Below are positions 7,898 through 16,395 of a stretch of 64,000 nucleotides of DNA, in pieces. The notes beneath the pieces were generated by a model. That model made no database searches, was not told the origin of the DNA, and saw only the letters and a list, made by a program, of their open reading frames with translations. The stretch spans positions 1 to 64,000 of the forward strand of contig JADKBB010000007.1 in NCBI GenBank assembly GCA_016715195.1, in the 5' to 3' direction. The stretch comes from Candidatus Villigracilis proximus. Lineage in GTDB: Bacteria > Chloroflexota > Anaerolineae > Anaerolineales > Villigracilaceae. A program made the position numbers and the translations under genes. Numbering within the stretch: position 1 is the stretch's first letter; each line of letters opens with the position of its first letter.

Positions 7898-9661
7898 TTA
7901 TTCCGCTGATCCCGCTTCCTTGATATCTTTTAAGTTTAATTGATAACTAACACGCCCGTTAAATTCATTGACTTCATAGGTAAATAAAATATCCACCCGT
8001 GGCGGCATTTTCTTCTGCCACTCCCCGAGTCTGAATCCGATCGCATCGTGAGCATAGCCTTTTTCATCTTCAAGTGACAGCTTCAAATGTTTCGCATCCG
8101 CGCCCACCGTCCGCGCGTTTTTTACTTTCACATTGCGCGCCACAAAAGCCGCATTCGGATTCCCATACCCGGTCGGTTCAAGATACTTCAAACATTTTTC
8201 GAATAGATCAGGGCGGATGTCGACAAGAGACACCACCGCATCTGCCGTAACTGTGGGCCTGAGATCTACATTCGACAGTTGATCCGCCGCGATGGCTTTT
8301 AATCGCAATACCAACGCTGACAAATTCTCGTTTTTGACAGTGAAGCCTGCCGCTGCCGCATGGCCGCCGTGGCGCACAAGTAGATCTGCGCATTGATCGA
8401 GCGCTTCTGTAATATGGAACTCTGGAATGGATCGGCACGAGCCGCGAGTCTCTTCTTCCCCTTTGGACGCAACGATCGCCGGGCGGTAATAGGTCTCTGT
8501 TAAGCGTGAAGCGGCGAGGCCGACAACACCAGAGTTGAAATCTTCCTGCGCGGCAAAAAGCAGAAAGGCATCAGGGTCTTCACCGATGGCGATCTCTTCG
8601 GCGCGTTTTTGCATGTCACGTGTAATGCGTTGACGTTCACGGTTTTGCATATCGAGCACCTGTGCCAGTTCGCCCGCGCGGAAGACATCATTGGTGGTCA
8701 ATAATTCAAAAGCGGCCAGCGCTTCTTTTAATCGTCCCGCCGCATTCAAGCGCGGACCGAGTGAAAAGCCGATATTCCCCGCGTTAACCTTTGCCAGTGT
8801 GATCTCGGAAACCGCCGCCAGTGAGAAAAGTCCCTGCCGCGTGGTTTGTTTCATTTGCTTAAGTCCCTTGCGAACCAGCACACGATTCTCGCCGACCAAA
8901 GGCGCAAGGTCTGCAACGGTGCCGAGCGCAACCAGATCAAGCAGTGAATCAAGGAAAGCGGCTGATGTTTTGTTTTGAGCGTTATCAAAAGGCTGAGCGC
9001 TGAGCGCAGAAAGCGGATTGCTAAGAAGTGCTTCAGCGATTTTATAAGCGATTCCCACGCCAGCCAGGTCTTTATCAGGATAAATATCTCCATGCTGTTT
9101 TGGATTGATGACTGCGAGGGCGGGAGGCAGGTCACCTTCGGCAGGGTGGTGGTGGTCACTGATAATCAGATCCAGGCCGATGGTACGGGAGTGAAGCGCC
9201 TCATTCGGCGAGCGGATGCCGCAGTCTACAGAGATGACCAGTTTGACGCCTTCCGCTTTGAGTTCATCCAGCGCATTGTTGTTGAGTCCATAGCCTTCTT
9301 CAAAACGGTTGGGAATATATCCGCGCACATTTGCGTTTAGGAATTGAAGCGTTTGCACAAGCAGCGCAGTGGCTGTGACTCCGTCCACGTCATAATCGCC
9401 GTAGATGGCGATGGGCTCGTGATGCGCAACCGCGTATTGGATTCGGTCAATGGCGGCACGCATGCCCGTCATTTCAAACGGGTCAGTGCTGACGTTTGGT
9501 TTTGCGTTAAGGTAGGCGCGCGCCTCGGCGTCTGTGGCATAACCGCGGTTATAAAGGATCTGCCGCAAAATGGGCGGGAATGCGATCAGCGCAGAATCAG
9601 CTTCGGGTGTGATGAGAGGCGGGATGTTCCAGCGTTTGGTGTGAGTCATGTCAAGTGTCAT
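7898..9661 (-). CDS. recJ: Single-stranded-DNA-specific exonuclease RecJ
   Basis: RecJ degrades single-stranded DNA 5' to 3' in recombination and mismatch repair. The 587-residue protein shows the DHH-family metal motifs in order: DYDVDGVTA (motif I, about residue 95), SVDCGI, ISDHHHP (the DHH box, about 165) and, in the DHHA1 part, RHGGHAAAAGF. The C-terminal OB-like region is present (EDEKGYAHDAIGFRLG). An insert rich in small residues (LSNPLSALSAQPFDNAQNK) near residue 220 looks like a repeat-derived expansion. Start at 9661 (MTLDMTHTK) or the second Met four codons later. Length is normal. Confidence 0.94.
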   Translation of the reverse strand: MTLDMTHTKRWNIPPLITPEADSALIAFPPILRQILYNRGYATDAEARAYLNAKPNVSTDPFEMTGMRAAIDRIQYAVAHHEPIAIYGDYDVDGVTATALLVQTLQFLNANVRGYIPNRFEEGYGLNNNALDELKAEGVKLVISVDCGIRSPNEALHSRTIGLDLIISDHHHPAEGDLPPALAVINPKQHGDIYPDKDLAGVGIAYKIAEALLSNPLSALSAQPFDNAQNKTSAAFLDSLLDLVALGTVADLAPLVGENRVLVRKGLKQMKQTTRQGLFSLAAVSEITLAKVNAGNIGFSLGPRLNAAGRLKEALAAFELLTTNDVFRAGELAQVLDMQNRERQRITRDMQKRAEEIAIGEDPDAFLLFAAQEDFNSGVVGLAASRLTETYYRPAIVASKGEEETRGSCRSIPEFHITEALDQCADLLVRHGGHAAAAGFTVKNENLSALVLRLKAIAADQLSNVDLRPTVTADAVVSLVDIRPDLFEKCLKYLEPTGYGNPNAAFVARNVKVKNARTVGADAKHLKLSLEDEKGYAHDAIGFRLGEWQKKMPPRVDILFTYEVNEFNGRVSYQLNLKDIKEAGSAE

Positions 9662-9747
9662 CTTTAAAATGTGATTGTTGGAGTATAAGCGTTGACGGTT
9701 TCATGTGGAAGGGTGTTGTATAATTTGTCATCTTAAAGGAGTGAACC

Positions 9748-10263
9748 ATGAAGCCGCTTGCCGCTGATGAAAAGATCGCAATGGTGATGTTGTATACCCC
9801 CAACATGCTGGTACGGGGAGAAGTTGTTACCAAGGAAAATTTGCGTGTGAGTATCTGGCTCCGCACGCAGGGAGTGCCAAATTATATTCACTTGATCAAG
9901 CCTCAAGTGATTTTGTTTGGCGGCACACCGCCTAAATCCCTTTCGTATTCTGAAATATTTATTCCCACAGCCGAGGTGATCGGTTTTCATCTTGCGCCGC
10001 CCGAACAGGATCCGATGGATTACGATACAACGGAGACGAATCGTATGATGCAGCCGATGGAGGTGATGATCGGTTCATTTTTGGCGAAGGCCAGGATACG
10101 CATCTCGATGCAAACAGATGTGGCAACCAGCCTCGATGTCTCCCGTGTTTCGTGGTTGTCTGTTTATGATGCGGATATTAGCAATCCGTATTTGCCGCAG
10201 TTCAATGTGCGTGTGCCGATGCTGCTGGTGAATCCGAGCCATGTCAGTTTTGGGATGGCGTAA
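9748..10263 (+). CDS. Hypothetical protein, 171 aa
   Basis: A clean ORF from ATG 9748, behind AAAGGAG, to 10263. The sequence suggests a beta-rich soluble protein with alternating hydrophobic strands (KIAMVMLYTPNMLVRGEVV, NLRVSIWLRTQGVPNYIHL) and an internal VMIGSFLAKARIRISMQTDVATSL. No signal peptide, cofactor motif or membrane helix is seen. I do not recognise the family with confidence. It precedes a DUF2721-like membrane protein by 17 bases, so the two are probably an operon. Confidence 0.7.
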   Translation: MKPLAADEKIAMVMLYTPNMLVRGEVVTKENLRVSIWLRTQGVPNYIHLIKPQVILFGGTPPKSLSYSEIFIPTAEVIGFHLAPPEQDPMDYDTTETNRMMQPMEVMIGSFLAKARIRISMQTDVATSLDVSRVSWLSVYDADISNPYLPQFNVRVPMLLVNPSHVSFGMA

Positions 10264-10280
10264 TTAATTTTTTAAGCCGC

Positions 10281-10689
10281 ATGGATATTTCCCTTACCAC
10301 TCCCGCTTTGTTATTTCCCACAGTGTCTCTTTTGATGCTGGCGTACACCAATCGTTTTCTGACTCTGGCCTCGATCATCCGTAATCTTCATGCCAGATAT
10401 AAGGATAATGACGATGATGAACATTTGCTGGGACAGATCGCGAATTTACGCTACCGTATCTATTTGATCCGTAATATGCAGATCGCAGGCGTGCTCAGCC
10501 TGCTGTTTTGTGTGATCAGTATGTTCGCGCTTTTTTGCGGGTTGGGTCGCGGGCGGGCAGTGGAGTTTTGCACTTGCCCTGATCCTGATGATCATTTCGA
10601 TGTTGATCTCTTTGCGCGAGCTGATGGTTTCAGTAGGCGCGCTGGATCTGTTATTAATGGAATTGGAAGATGAGGAAAGAAAGATCTAA
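10281..10689 (+). CDS. DUF2721-like membrane protein (frameshifted in this sequence)
   Basis: The gene starts at ATG 10281 and, after removal of one T from the T6 run at 10531-10536, reads through to a TAA at 10687-10689 with sensible protein (ALALILMIISMLISLRELMVS...ELEDEERKI). The joined protein is about 135 residues. It has an N-terminal hydrophobic segment, a charged helix (LHARYKDNDDDEHLLGQIANLRYRIYLIRN), and two closely spaced membrane segments before an acidic tail, the layout of DUF2721 proteins. Function is unknown for the family. A strong terminator follows at 10736. Confidence 0.7.
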
Positions 10690-10735
10690 AAATTTCCCCC
10701 TTGCCAAAGATGGGAATTTGTGTAAAAATAATGTT

Positions 10736-10785
10736 GCTCCAGCTAGGGTGCCCCCCTCACCCTGACTGGAGCACTTTTTATTTAA
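10736..10785 (+). terminator. Rho-independent terminator
   Basis: A two-tier hairpin: GCTCCAG at 10736-10742 pairs with CTGGAGC at 10766-10772, and inside it AGGGTG pairs with CACCCT around a C-rich loop. It is followed by TTTTTATTTAATTTT. It ends the DUF2721-like transcription unit before tgt. Confidence 0.85.
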
Positions 10786-10862
10786 TTTTGGAAATACGGG
10801 GAATCTTCGGCAAAATATTACGATGGGCATTTTACGTTCCTGCCTACTGTATAATTCACTAT

Positions 10863-12044
10863 ATGTTTCAATTTTCCATCACTGCTAAAAATAACCGCGC
10901 CCGCACCGGGATCTTCACCACACCCCATGGTGATTTACAAACGCCTGTCTTTGCGCCGGTGGGGACACAGGCCACCGTCAAAACGCTCACCCCCGAACAT
11001 CTTAAGGGCATCAACGCCTCACTGGTCTTGAGCAATACCTATCATCTTTATTTGCGCCCGGGTGATGAGCTTGTGCGTGATATGGGCGGACTGCATAAAT
11101 TCATGCAGTGGCCGAATCCCATGCTGACTGATTCGGGCGGCTTTCAGGTTTTCTCGCTTTCAGGCACACGCAAAATTGACGATGAAGGCGTAACCTTTAA
11201 AAGTCACATTGATGGTTCCACACATCGTTTCACTCCGGAAAAATCGATTGCCATTCAGGAAAATCTCGGCGCAGATATCATCATGGCTTTTGATGAATGT
11301 TCCGACCCGAATGATCTGGCCTATTCAAAAATTGCCATGGATCGGACTCATCGCTGGGCGGAACGTTCACTCAAAGCGAAGACGCGGCCCGATCAGGCAT
11401 TATTCGGCATCGTGCAGGGCGGGGTCAATGCGGACCTGCGAGCTGAATCAGCGCAATTTATATCTTCTCTCGATACGCCCGGCATCGCCATCGGCGGACT
11501 GTCGGTAGGCGAGACCAAGGAAGAAATGCATAACACGTTGGATGTTGTGCTTCCCTTATTGCCTGAAAATAAACCACGCTATCTTATGGGAGTTGGCACG
11601 CCCGAAGACATCATCAACGGTGTGGCACGCGGTGTGGATATTTTCGATTGCGTGCTGCCTACAAGATTGGCGCGTCATCATTCAGCATTTGCACCCGAAG
11701 GACGTTTGAATATGATGAATGCTGCCTTTGCGCGCGATACACGTCCCATTGATGAAACCTGTGACTGTTACGCCTGCCAAACCTTTACTCGTGCTTATAT
11801 CCGCCATTTGATCGTGGCAAAGGAATTACTCGCGGGGACTTTGTTATCCATTCACAATCTCAGGGCGCTGATCCGTCTAGTAGAATCCCTGCGAGCGTCC
11901 ATTTTGGATAATACCTTTGAAACAAAATCCGCTGAGCTGCTTGTACAATGGAAAATAACGCTCAGCGTAAAGGGCCGCCCTGAATTCGACAGCGTGGTTC
12001 CTTCTTCAGCCTTTTGGCAGGACTTTTGCGGACTCTCGCTCTGA
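10863..12044 (+). CDS. tgt: Queuine/preQ1 tRNA-guanine transglycosylase
   Basis: Tgt swaps the wobble guanine of GUN-anticodon tRNAs for preQ1 in queuosine synthesis. From ATG 10863 (MFQFSITAKNNRAR) the protein carries LTDSGGFQVFS with a catalytic Asp, GIVQGGV, GGLSVGE, the nucleophile region DCVLPTRLARH, and the zinc site CDCYACQ...H. Bases 10701-10862 are open in frame but not conserved protein. The last 35 residues, after LLVQWK, look atypical and overlap the next reading frame, so the true stop may lie a little earlier. queA, the next queuosine enzyme, is in this window at 32122. Confidence 0.92.
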   Translation: MFQFSITAKNNRARTGIFTTPHGDLQTPVFAPVGTQATVKTLTPEHLKGINASLVLSNTYHLYLRPGDELVRDMGGLHKFMQWPNPMLTDSGGFQVFSLSGTRKIDDEGVTFKSHIDGSTHRFTPEKSIAIQENLGADIIMAFDECSDPNDLAYSKIAMDRTHRWAERSLKAKTRPDQALFGIVQGGVNADLRAESAQFISSLDTPGIAIGGLSVGETKEEMHNTLDVVLPLLPENKPRYLMGVGTPEDIINGVARGVDIFDCVLPTRLARHHSAFAPEGRLNMMNAAFARDTRPIDETCDCYACQTFTRAYIRHLIVAKELLAGTLLSIHNLRALIRLVESLRASILDNTFETKSAELLVQWKITLSVKGRPEFDSVVPSSAFWQDFCGLSL

Positions 12045-12390
12045 TTTTGCTGGAATTTCTGATCGAGGGCTTGGAGTTCTTTGGCAAACCAGACCTGTAT
12101 TTATTGATCCCTGCCGTATTTGTGCAAACGTATGTCCTTACGCGTTGGCCCTCGTCCATTGTCTGGAAGATGTTTGGCAGTGAGCCTGCTTTCTTGGCGG
12201 GGCTTTGGGTGTTTTCGAGTTCGGGGCTGCTTGCGCTGTGTTCGGAAACGAGGCTTCCTTGCGCTTGTTTTGGGATCTGCGGTGTGGCGGTTTCCCGTTA
12301 TTGCTTTGGGCGTGCTTAAGTCAATGGCTCGGGACGAAACCTGCGGGCCATTATGATCCGAATTCCATGCGCCTCTCGAATGGTTTGTGA
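11948..12390 (+). pseudogene. Small membrane protein gene with in-frame TGA and frameshift
   Basis: ATG 11948 lies inside the tgt end and opens MENNAQRKGPP, then a TGA at 11981-11983. The same frame continues at once as IRQRGSFFSLLAGLLRTLALILLEF with more hydrophobic helices (LYLLIPAVFVQTYVL). Near 12200-12215 the frame appears to change to one ending at 12390 with LLLWACLSQWLGTKPAGHY. Read as one, it would be a protein of about 145 residues with several membrane helices. TGA in place of TGG would restore the start. I do not know the family, and whether it is decayed or mis-sequenced is open. Confidence 0.4.
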
Positions 12391-12647
12391 TGTCGCGGTT
12401 CAGCTGGAGCGAGCAGTGGCACCTGATTATCTAACTGTTGAAGGGTTGTTAAATAATTATCAGGTCATTAAATATAAATTTACAGCGGATGAAGTGATGG
12501 TGGTTTTCATAAGCGGGGGGGGGGAGGTCTTGGCGGAGCTGGTCGGGGGTGCCGGGGATCTCGGAAGACCCGCATCACTTGCGAACAAAGTAGTAATGAT
12601 CAAAAGCAGTGACAGTAAGCAAGATCACCCACGGTGTATTTAGTTTC

Positions 12648-13465
12648 ATGACTCTTTTTCAGGCTTTTCTTCTCGGTATCGTACAAGGATTGACCGAATT
12701 TATTCCCGTCTCATCCACTGCGCATTTGTTGATCTTTGGCAATTTGCTTGGTCTTCCCGCAGACGAAAAAACCTTTTCCTTCTCGGTTATTATTCAGCTA
12801 GGCACCGTCGTTGCCATGCTGGCTTTTTTCTGGAAGGATATCTGGCAAATTACGTCCGCGTTTTTTCTGGGTATAAAAAATAAAAAGCCATTTGAAGATT
12901 TATATTCACGATTGGGCTGGCTGGTGATCGCGGCTTCCATACCAGCCTTGATCGCCGGATATTTATTACAGGATGCCGTTGAGGCCTTGTTTCGTCAACC
13001 GATGCTTGAAGCCTCGATCCGTTTATTAACTGCCGCCGTATTGCTGGCTCTGGCAAGTGGTTCTCCAAAAAAGATCGAGAGCTTGATTCCATGTCCTGGC
13101 TGGATGCGCTTATTATTGGACTGATGGAAGTCATCGCTGTTTTTCCTGGCGCGTCACGTTCTGGGACAACGATCGCGGGCGGCATGTTGCGCGGCTTTGA
13201 CCGTCCCTCTGCTGCGCGGTTTTCCTTTCTTATGTCCGGGCCGATTTTGCTCGCGGCAGGGATCTATCAATCGCTACAGGTTTTTAATATGAGCGGGTTA
13301 ACAGAATTTTTGCCGAATCTTGTCGTTGGGTTTGTCACCGCGGCCGTGGTTGGCTGGCTGTCCATCAAATGGCTGATCGGTTATTTAGGCAGGCGTTCCT
13401 TGTATATTTTTGCCATATATTGCGCGCTGGTTGGTGTACTTCTTTTGTTTACGCAATTCATTTAA
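12648..13465 (+). CDS. uppP: Undecaprenyl-diphosphatase UppP/BacA (frameshifted in this sequence)
   Basis: UppP removes a phosphate from undecaprenyl diphosphate to recycle the lipid carrier of peptidoglycan synthesis, and its overexpression gives bacitracin resistance. Starting at ATG 12648, the protein shows GLTEFIPVSSTAHL, the first catalytic box, and after the break PGASRSGTT, the second catalytic box. Many membrane helices run between and after. The A6 run at 13067-13072 is the likely place of a one-base loss; joined length is about 272 residues, as in the family. An M20 peptidase follows 11 bases downstream. Confidence 0.9.
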
Positions 13466-13476
13466 GTATTGGATAT

Positions 13477-14574
13477 ATGATTCCCATGGACATGAAATCT
13501 CTTCTCAAACAACTTGTTGAAATCGAATCTCCCTCGCATGATAAAGCGGCTGTCGACCGCGTTGGTATCTTCGTGGCAGACGAAGCGCTGAAATATGGTG
13601 CGGATGTTGAAGTGATCTCAAACACAAAGACAGGCGATCATGTGGTCGCAAGGTGGGGGAGCGGAGAAAATGGCATTCTCCTGCTGTGCCACATGGACAC
13701 GGTCTTTCCGCTTGGGACGTTAAAGTCCATGCCGTACCGGGAAGCGGATGGAAAGATCTACGGCCCCGGCACATTGGATATGAAAGCTGGGATTGTCATC
13801 TGTCTCGCCGCGCTGGAAGAATTACAAAAAAGCGGCAGGTTGAATCGTCCGGTGACTTTGCTGTGTACATCTGATGAAGAAATCGGGAGCAGTACTTCGC
13901 GCAAATATATCGAAGAATATGCCAAAGAATCCGCGCTGGTGTTGGTAATGGAAGCCGCACTTTTGGATGGTTCGTTGAAAACATGGCGCAAAGGTGCGGG
14001 CGGATTCCGAGTCCATGTGAAGGGTGTTGCGGCACATGCGGGCGGTGACCATGAAAAGGGCAGAAATGCCATTGAAGAAATGGCGCATCAGGTACTCGCG
14101 ATCCAAAAAATGACCGACTACACAAGACAGACGACGCTCAACGTCGGTGTTGTGAACGGCGGTACGGTGTCTAATGTGATCCCTGAAGAAGCTTTTGCCG
14201 AAGTGGACATTCGTGTCATGCAGCCCGGTGAATGGGAACGCATCGAAGCAGAGATGAAAACTCTCAAACCTGTTTTGGATGGCACAACGCTTAAGATCAC
14301 TGGCGGATTGAATCGTCCACCGATGCCGTTTGATGAGACGATGAAAGCCACGTTCGAGAAAGCCAAATCCATTGCGGCGGGCATCGGTATGGAATTAAAA
14401 GCGGGCGGCACAGGCGGTGCTTCTGATGGGAATTTCGTTGCCCCATTTGGAATTCCCGTTTTGGATGGCATGGGTGCTATTGGTGAAGGTTATCATTCTG
14501 AACGTGAATACATTTTTGCAGACAGCCTCGAACAGCGCAGGGATCTATTGATCGCATTGTTAATGAATTGGTAA
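13477..14574 (+). CDS. M20 family metallopeptidase (carboxypeptidase G2 / CPG2-like)
   Basis: A 365-residue dinuclear-zinc peptidase of family M20. LLLCHMDTVFP holds the first zinc His and catalytic Asp. YGPGTLDMKAG holds the bridging Asp, and TSDEEIGS holds the catalytic Glu-Glu pair. The dimerisation (lid) domain is marked by FRVHVKGVAAHAGGDHEKG, and EGYHSEREYI supplies the final zinc His. The family cleaves C-terminal amino acids (often glutamate) or N-acyl amino acids. The first ATG (13477) is used; ATGs at 13486 and 13492 are alternatives. Confidence 0.9.
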   Translation: MIPMDMKSLLKQLVEIESPSHDKAAVDRVGIFVADEALKYGADVEVISNTKTGDHVVARWGSGENGILLLCHMDTVFPLGTLKSMPYREADGKIYGPGTLDMKAGIVICLAALEELQKSGRLNRPVTLLCTSDEEIGSSTSRKYIEEYAKESALVLVMEAALLDGSLKTWRKGAGGFRVHVKGVAAHAGGDHEKGRNAIEEMAHQVLAIQKMTDYTRQTTLNVGVVNGGTVSNVIPEEAFAEVDIRVMQPGEWERIEAEMKTLKPVLDGTTLKITGGLNRPPMPFDETMKATFEKAKSIAAGIGMELKAGGTGGASDGNFVAPFGIPVLDGMGAIGEGYHSEREYIFADSLEQRRDLLIALLMNW

Positions 14575-14603
14575 TTTCCCTGAGTTAACAGTTCTTGTTA
14601 TTC

Positions 14604-15227
14604 ATGAGAAAAATCACCTTCTTTCTTCTTTGCTCTTTCCTGCTGTTTTCCTGCGTGCCTGCTCCACAGACTCCCACACAAACAATTACTGTGTATGCAA
14701 CATCCGCCGCCGAGCCGTGGTTGCGCGGATTATTTGCCTGTGCCGCTGATCTTTCGCTTACGTTGAAAGTCAGCGCAGAGTCGCCGGATATTTATTTGCG
14801 GTTGGGCGAGCCTGAGATATTTATTTCCCCTGTCTATCAAATTGGCGAAGAGGAAATTTTAGTAGTTACGCAGCGTGAGAGCGCCGTTCAGGATTTGACT
14901 CTCGCGGAAGTGCGGAAATTATTCACCGATGGGAATCCGTCCGTGCAGGTTTGGGGATATGCTTCAGGCACGGACATGCAAATTGTGTTTGACCAGTTTG
15001 TGATGGAAGAGCGAAGCGTTTCTTCATCTGTGAGAGTCGCTTTCAGCGTGCAAAATATGGTTGATGTGTTAAAGTCCGAACCTGCCGCAATCGGAATCCT
15101 GTCGCGCCAAATGCTGACGGATGATCTGCGCGCAGTTTACTCAGTGGGGAAGGTGCCTGTGCTGGCGGTTGTCAAAGAGAACGCTGCCGGGCAAGCCGAA
15201 ACTCTTTTAGCCTGTTTGTCCAATTAA
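14604..15227 (+). CDS. Lipoprotein with periplasmic-binding-protein-like fold
   Basis: MRKITFFLLCSFLLFSC at ATG 14604 is a lipoprotein signal with its Cys at residue 17. The remainder (about 190 residues) reads like a short PstS/type-2 solute-binding domain: ITVYATSAAEPWLRGL, ILVVTQRESAVQDLTLAEVRKLFTDG and VWGYASGTDMQIVFDQFV resemble the substrate-loop regions of phosphate-binding-like proteins. No ABC permease gene is adjacent, so a sensing or orphan role is likely. An upstream TTG start (14595) is possible but adds nothing. Confidence 0.65.
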   Translation: MRKITFFLLCSFLLFSCVPAPQTPTQTITVYATSAAEPWLRGLFACAADLSLTLKVSAESPDIYLRLGEPEIFISPVYQIGEEEILVVTQRESAVQDLTLAEVRKLFTDGNPSVQVWGYASGTDMQIVFDQFVMEERSVSSSVRVAFSVQNMVDVLKSEPAAIGILSRQMLTDDLRAVYSVGKVPVLAVVKENAAGQAETLLACLSN

Positions 15228-15243
15228 GCCCATTTTTGTCCAC

Positions 15244-15272
15244 TTGACAGAGTTTGTCTTTGCTTGTATTAT
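15244..15272 (+). promoter_or_regulatory. Sigma-70-type promoter
   Basis: TTGACA at 15244-15249, a 17-base spacer, and TATTAT at 15267-15272. The -35 box is perfect and the -10 box is five of six. It lies 45 bases upstream of the membrane protein start at 15318, and the palindromic operator begins directly after the -10 box. Confidence 0.85.
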
Positions 15273-15303
15273 GTAAACCAGTTTGCAATGCAAACCAGTT
15301 TAC
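15273..15303 (+). promoter_or_regulatory. 31-bp palindromic operator
   Basis: GTAAAC-CA-GTTTGCA, a central A, then TGCAAAC-CA-GTTTAC. The two halves are reverse complements except for the CA pairs and the central base. The site spans the expected transcription start, so a bound protein would block initiation. The natural candidate is the winged-helix regulator at 15949, which is the second gene of the same transcript. Confidence 0.75.
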
Positions 15304-15317
15304 GAGTGGAGTCTTTA

Positions 15318-15959
15318 ATGGATCAGAACTTTCGTGAAATACAGCAGCGTGTCAGGCGTTACTGGTTTAAGGATGGCATCGGCGAAATTGTCGTCGGGAG
15401 CCTGTTCCTTTTGCTCGCCTTGTATTTCGCGGGGCATCGCTGGCTGCCGGCGGATTCAAATGCGCCCATGATGTTGGATGGCAGCCTGCTGCTGATCTTG
15501 ATCCTGGGCATATTTACGACTCGCAGGTTGATCAATATTTTCAAGATGCATATCACATATCCGCGCACTGGGTATGTTGAATACTATCCCGATAAAGAGG
15601 GTCTTCTCCCCACGCAGATATTCATCTTTTTTATAGCGATCGGATTTATATTTTTGCTGGTGGTTTTTGGAAAGTGGGTGGGTTCGTTTATCTGGCTGCC
15701 CGGTTTCATTGGCGCTTTGATCAGCATCATCCTGATCGTCATCCGAACCCGTGCAATTGATCTGAACCGGTTTTATTATCTCGCGGCAGCCTCTTTATTT
15801 TTGGGGTTGGCTTCCTCTTTTAGCGGTTTGCCGGCGCATTACAGCATTAGTCTTTTTTACGCCTTATTTGGAATTGTTCTCATGATCTGGGGCGGCGCCA
15901 CACTTGCAAAATATCTGCATGAAAATCCTTTGGCCGACGAGGGCACAGATGAGCGATGA
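15318..15959 (+). CDS. Four- or five-helix membrane protein, unknown
   Basis: From ATG 15318 (MDQNFREIQQRVRRYWFKDG) the protein has a short amphipathic N-terminus and then about five hydrophobic segments (EIVVGSLFLLLALYFAG, GSLLLILILGIF, IFIFFIAIGFIFLLVVFG, IWLPGFIGALISIILIVI, and a C-terminal pair). 213 residues. A paired winged-helix regulator gene overlaps its stop, and the promoter carries a palindromic operator, so it is the regulated target of that regulator. I do not recognise its function; transport or envelope-stress roles are possible. Confidence 0.7.
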   Translation: MDQNFREIQQRVRRYWFKDGIGEIVVGSLFLLLALYFAGHRWLPADSNAPMMLDGSLLLILILGIFTTRRLINIFKMHITYPRTGYVEYYPDKEGLLPTQIFIFFIAIGFIFLLVVFGKWVGSFIWLPGFIGALISIILIVIRTRAIDLNRFYYLAAASLFLGLASSFSGLPAHYSISLFYALFGIVLMIWGGATLAKYLHENPLADEGTDER

Positions 15960-16257
15960 CTTGCGCGCCCTCACCGATCTGGATCGGATCATCCATGAAC
16001 CCGCGCGGTTGTTGATCGCCACTATCCTTTCAGGAGTGATCAGCGCTGACTTTCTTTTCATTCAACGCGAGACAGGATTAACAAAAGGGAATCTATCTGC
16101 TCATCTCTCGAAACTTGAAGAAGCCGGGTACGTGAAGATCGAAAAAACATTTAAAGGAAAATTACCGTTGACTGTTTGTAAACTGACCGCCGCAGGCCAG
16201 AAAGCGCTGGCGAAATACCGTCAGCAATTACAGGATTTCATGAAAAAGACAAGTTAA
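15949..16257 (+). CDS. Winged-helix transcriptional regulator
   Basis: A 102-residue one-domain regulator from ATG 15949, overlapping the preceding gene by 11 bases. LDRIIHEPARLLIATILSG is the first helix, FLFIQRETGLTKGNLSAHLSKLEEAGYVKIEKTF is the helix-turn-helix with recognition helix and the start of the wing, and KLTAAGQKALAKYRQQL is the C-terminal dimerisation helix. This matches the PadR/MarR-like 'winged helix DNA-binding' group. No cofactor Cys or His cluster is seen. It is likely autoregulatory through the palindrome at 15273. Confidence 0.85.
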   Translation: MSDDLRALTDLDRIIHEPARLLIATILSGVISADFLFIQRETGLTKGNLSAHLSKLEEAGYVKIEKTFKGKLPLTVCKLTAAGQKALAKYRQQLQDFMKKTS

Positions 16258-16395
16258 GTTCCGGCTTATTCAGCCCAACAGGGCAGTATTCTCAATATCG
16301 CCCCGGGGTTTCTACTAAAAAACAACTGAAAACCATCTGCAAAGCGCCTTTTGTATTGAATTACACAATGGCGGTAAAATCAAGTTGATTAATAT

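Noticed and set aside
12353..12643. 96-residue ORF upstream of uppP
   Set aside because: It runs through a G tract, has no family look, and ends inside the uppP start region; likely non-coding.
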